DNA of 6,074 nt from Geobacteraceae bacterium (lineage in GTDB: Bacteria > Desulfobacterota > Desulfuromonadia > Desulfuromonadales > Geopsychrobacteraceae): contig JAMOPE010000427.1 in NCBI GenBank assembly GCA_027064785.1, forward strand, positions 1-6,074, in the 5' to 3' direction. Of the stretch, positions 5,998 to 6,074 are shown one piece after another. The number at the start of each line of letters is the position of its first letter. Position 1 is the stretch's first letter. The notes under the pieces were generated by a model, which was not told the origin of the DNA, ran no database searches, and was given only the letters and a program-made list of their open reading frames with translations. A program made the position numbers and the translations under genes.

Positions 5998-6074
5998 CAG
6001 CACAGTTTTTAATGCAAACGACGATTGAACTCGCAACACTCCCGGTATCCCGGTCAGGCGGTTATGGATTCGCA
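5971..6074 (-). CDS. Lrp/AsnC-family transcriptional regulator, C-terminal end (cut by window edge)
   Basis: Only the last 33 codons and the TAA (5973-5971) are in the window, and the gene runs off the right edge. The encoded end reads RIHNRLTGIPGVLRVQSSFA followed by LKTVLKKTEMPLE. This matches the conserved C-terminus of Lrp/AsnC proteins, in which a helix is followed by LPGVxxTxTSFALKxVKxTTxLPL, the final strand of the ligand-sensing RAM domain. Such regulators bind DNA through an N-terminal helix-turn-helix (not visible here) and respond to amino acids. The gene converges with arginase, 43 bp apart, which suggests but does not prove that it controls arginine use. The match is clear despite the short length. 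Confidence 0.8.
   Translation of the reverse strand, partial: RIHNRLTGIPGVLRVQSSFALKTVLKKTEMPLE

Noticed and set aside
1..6074. CRISPR array, tRNA/rRNA genes, transposon ends or integrase
   Set aside because: No regularly spaced repeats, no tRNA-like cloverleaf with CCA end, no terminal inverted repeats flanking a gene and no recombinase motifs were found on either strand.

Overview
The window reads as ordinary chromosomal DNA of a Gram-negative bacterium with moderate GC content. Genes are tightly packed with Shine-Dalgarno sites. The partial gene at the left edge encodes an exported SH3-type envelope protein, and the other families (YgeA-like racemase, GreA/GreB-like factor, YbcJ-type S4 protein, ABC-F protein, arginase, Lrp/AsnC regulator) are common in Proteobacteria and relatives. 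The family mix is reminiscent of Desulfuromonadales-type (former delta-) proteobacteria, but that is a weak inference. No rRNA, tRNA, CRISPR array, insertion sequence or integrase gene is visible.

Layout, left to right. (1) Positions 1-198, minus: 5' part of an exported SH3-domain protein, diverging from (2) a plus-strand pair, 386-1576: an aspartate/glutamate-type amino acid racemase and a GreA/GreB-like RNA polymerase secondary-channel factor. (3) This pair converges, with 5 bp to spare, on a minus-strand operon (4130 to 1582): a YbiT-type ABC-F ATPase, a spermidine-synthase-like Rossmann protein lacking several hallmark residues, and a 69-residue YbcJ-type S4 RNA-binding protein overlapping its upstream gene by 14 nt. 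(4) A 250-bp divergent control region, 4131-4380, contains a strong intrinsic-terminator hairpin pointing towards the ABC-F gene and an alternative hairpin that shares one of its arms. (5) A plus-strand pair, 4381-5927: a phage-type deoxynucleoside monophosphate kinase whose stop overlaps the start of an arginase gene (ATGA). (6) At the right edge, minus strand, lies the 3' end of an Lrp/AsnC-family regulator that is not an obvious open frame on its own but whose C-terminal sequence is recognisable. It converges on arginase, with an inverted repeat in between.

Functional reading. The ABC-F operon looks like translation or RNA housekeeping (ribosome-acting ATPase plus RNA-binding S4 protein) with a SAM-fold enzyme of unknown substrate between them. 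Arginase makes ornithine and urea from arginine, and an Lrp/AsnC regulator beside it fits amino-acid-responsive control. The most notable points are the terminator/anti-terminator-like structure upstream of the ABC-F gene, the asymmetric (one canonical, one degenerate) ATP sites of the ABC-F protein, and the translational coupling of a phage-type nucleotide kinase to arginase. Nothing here proves a new defence or mobile system.
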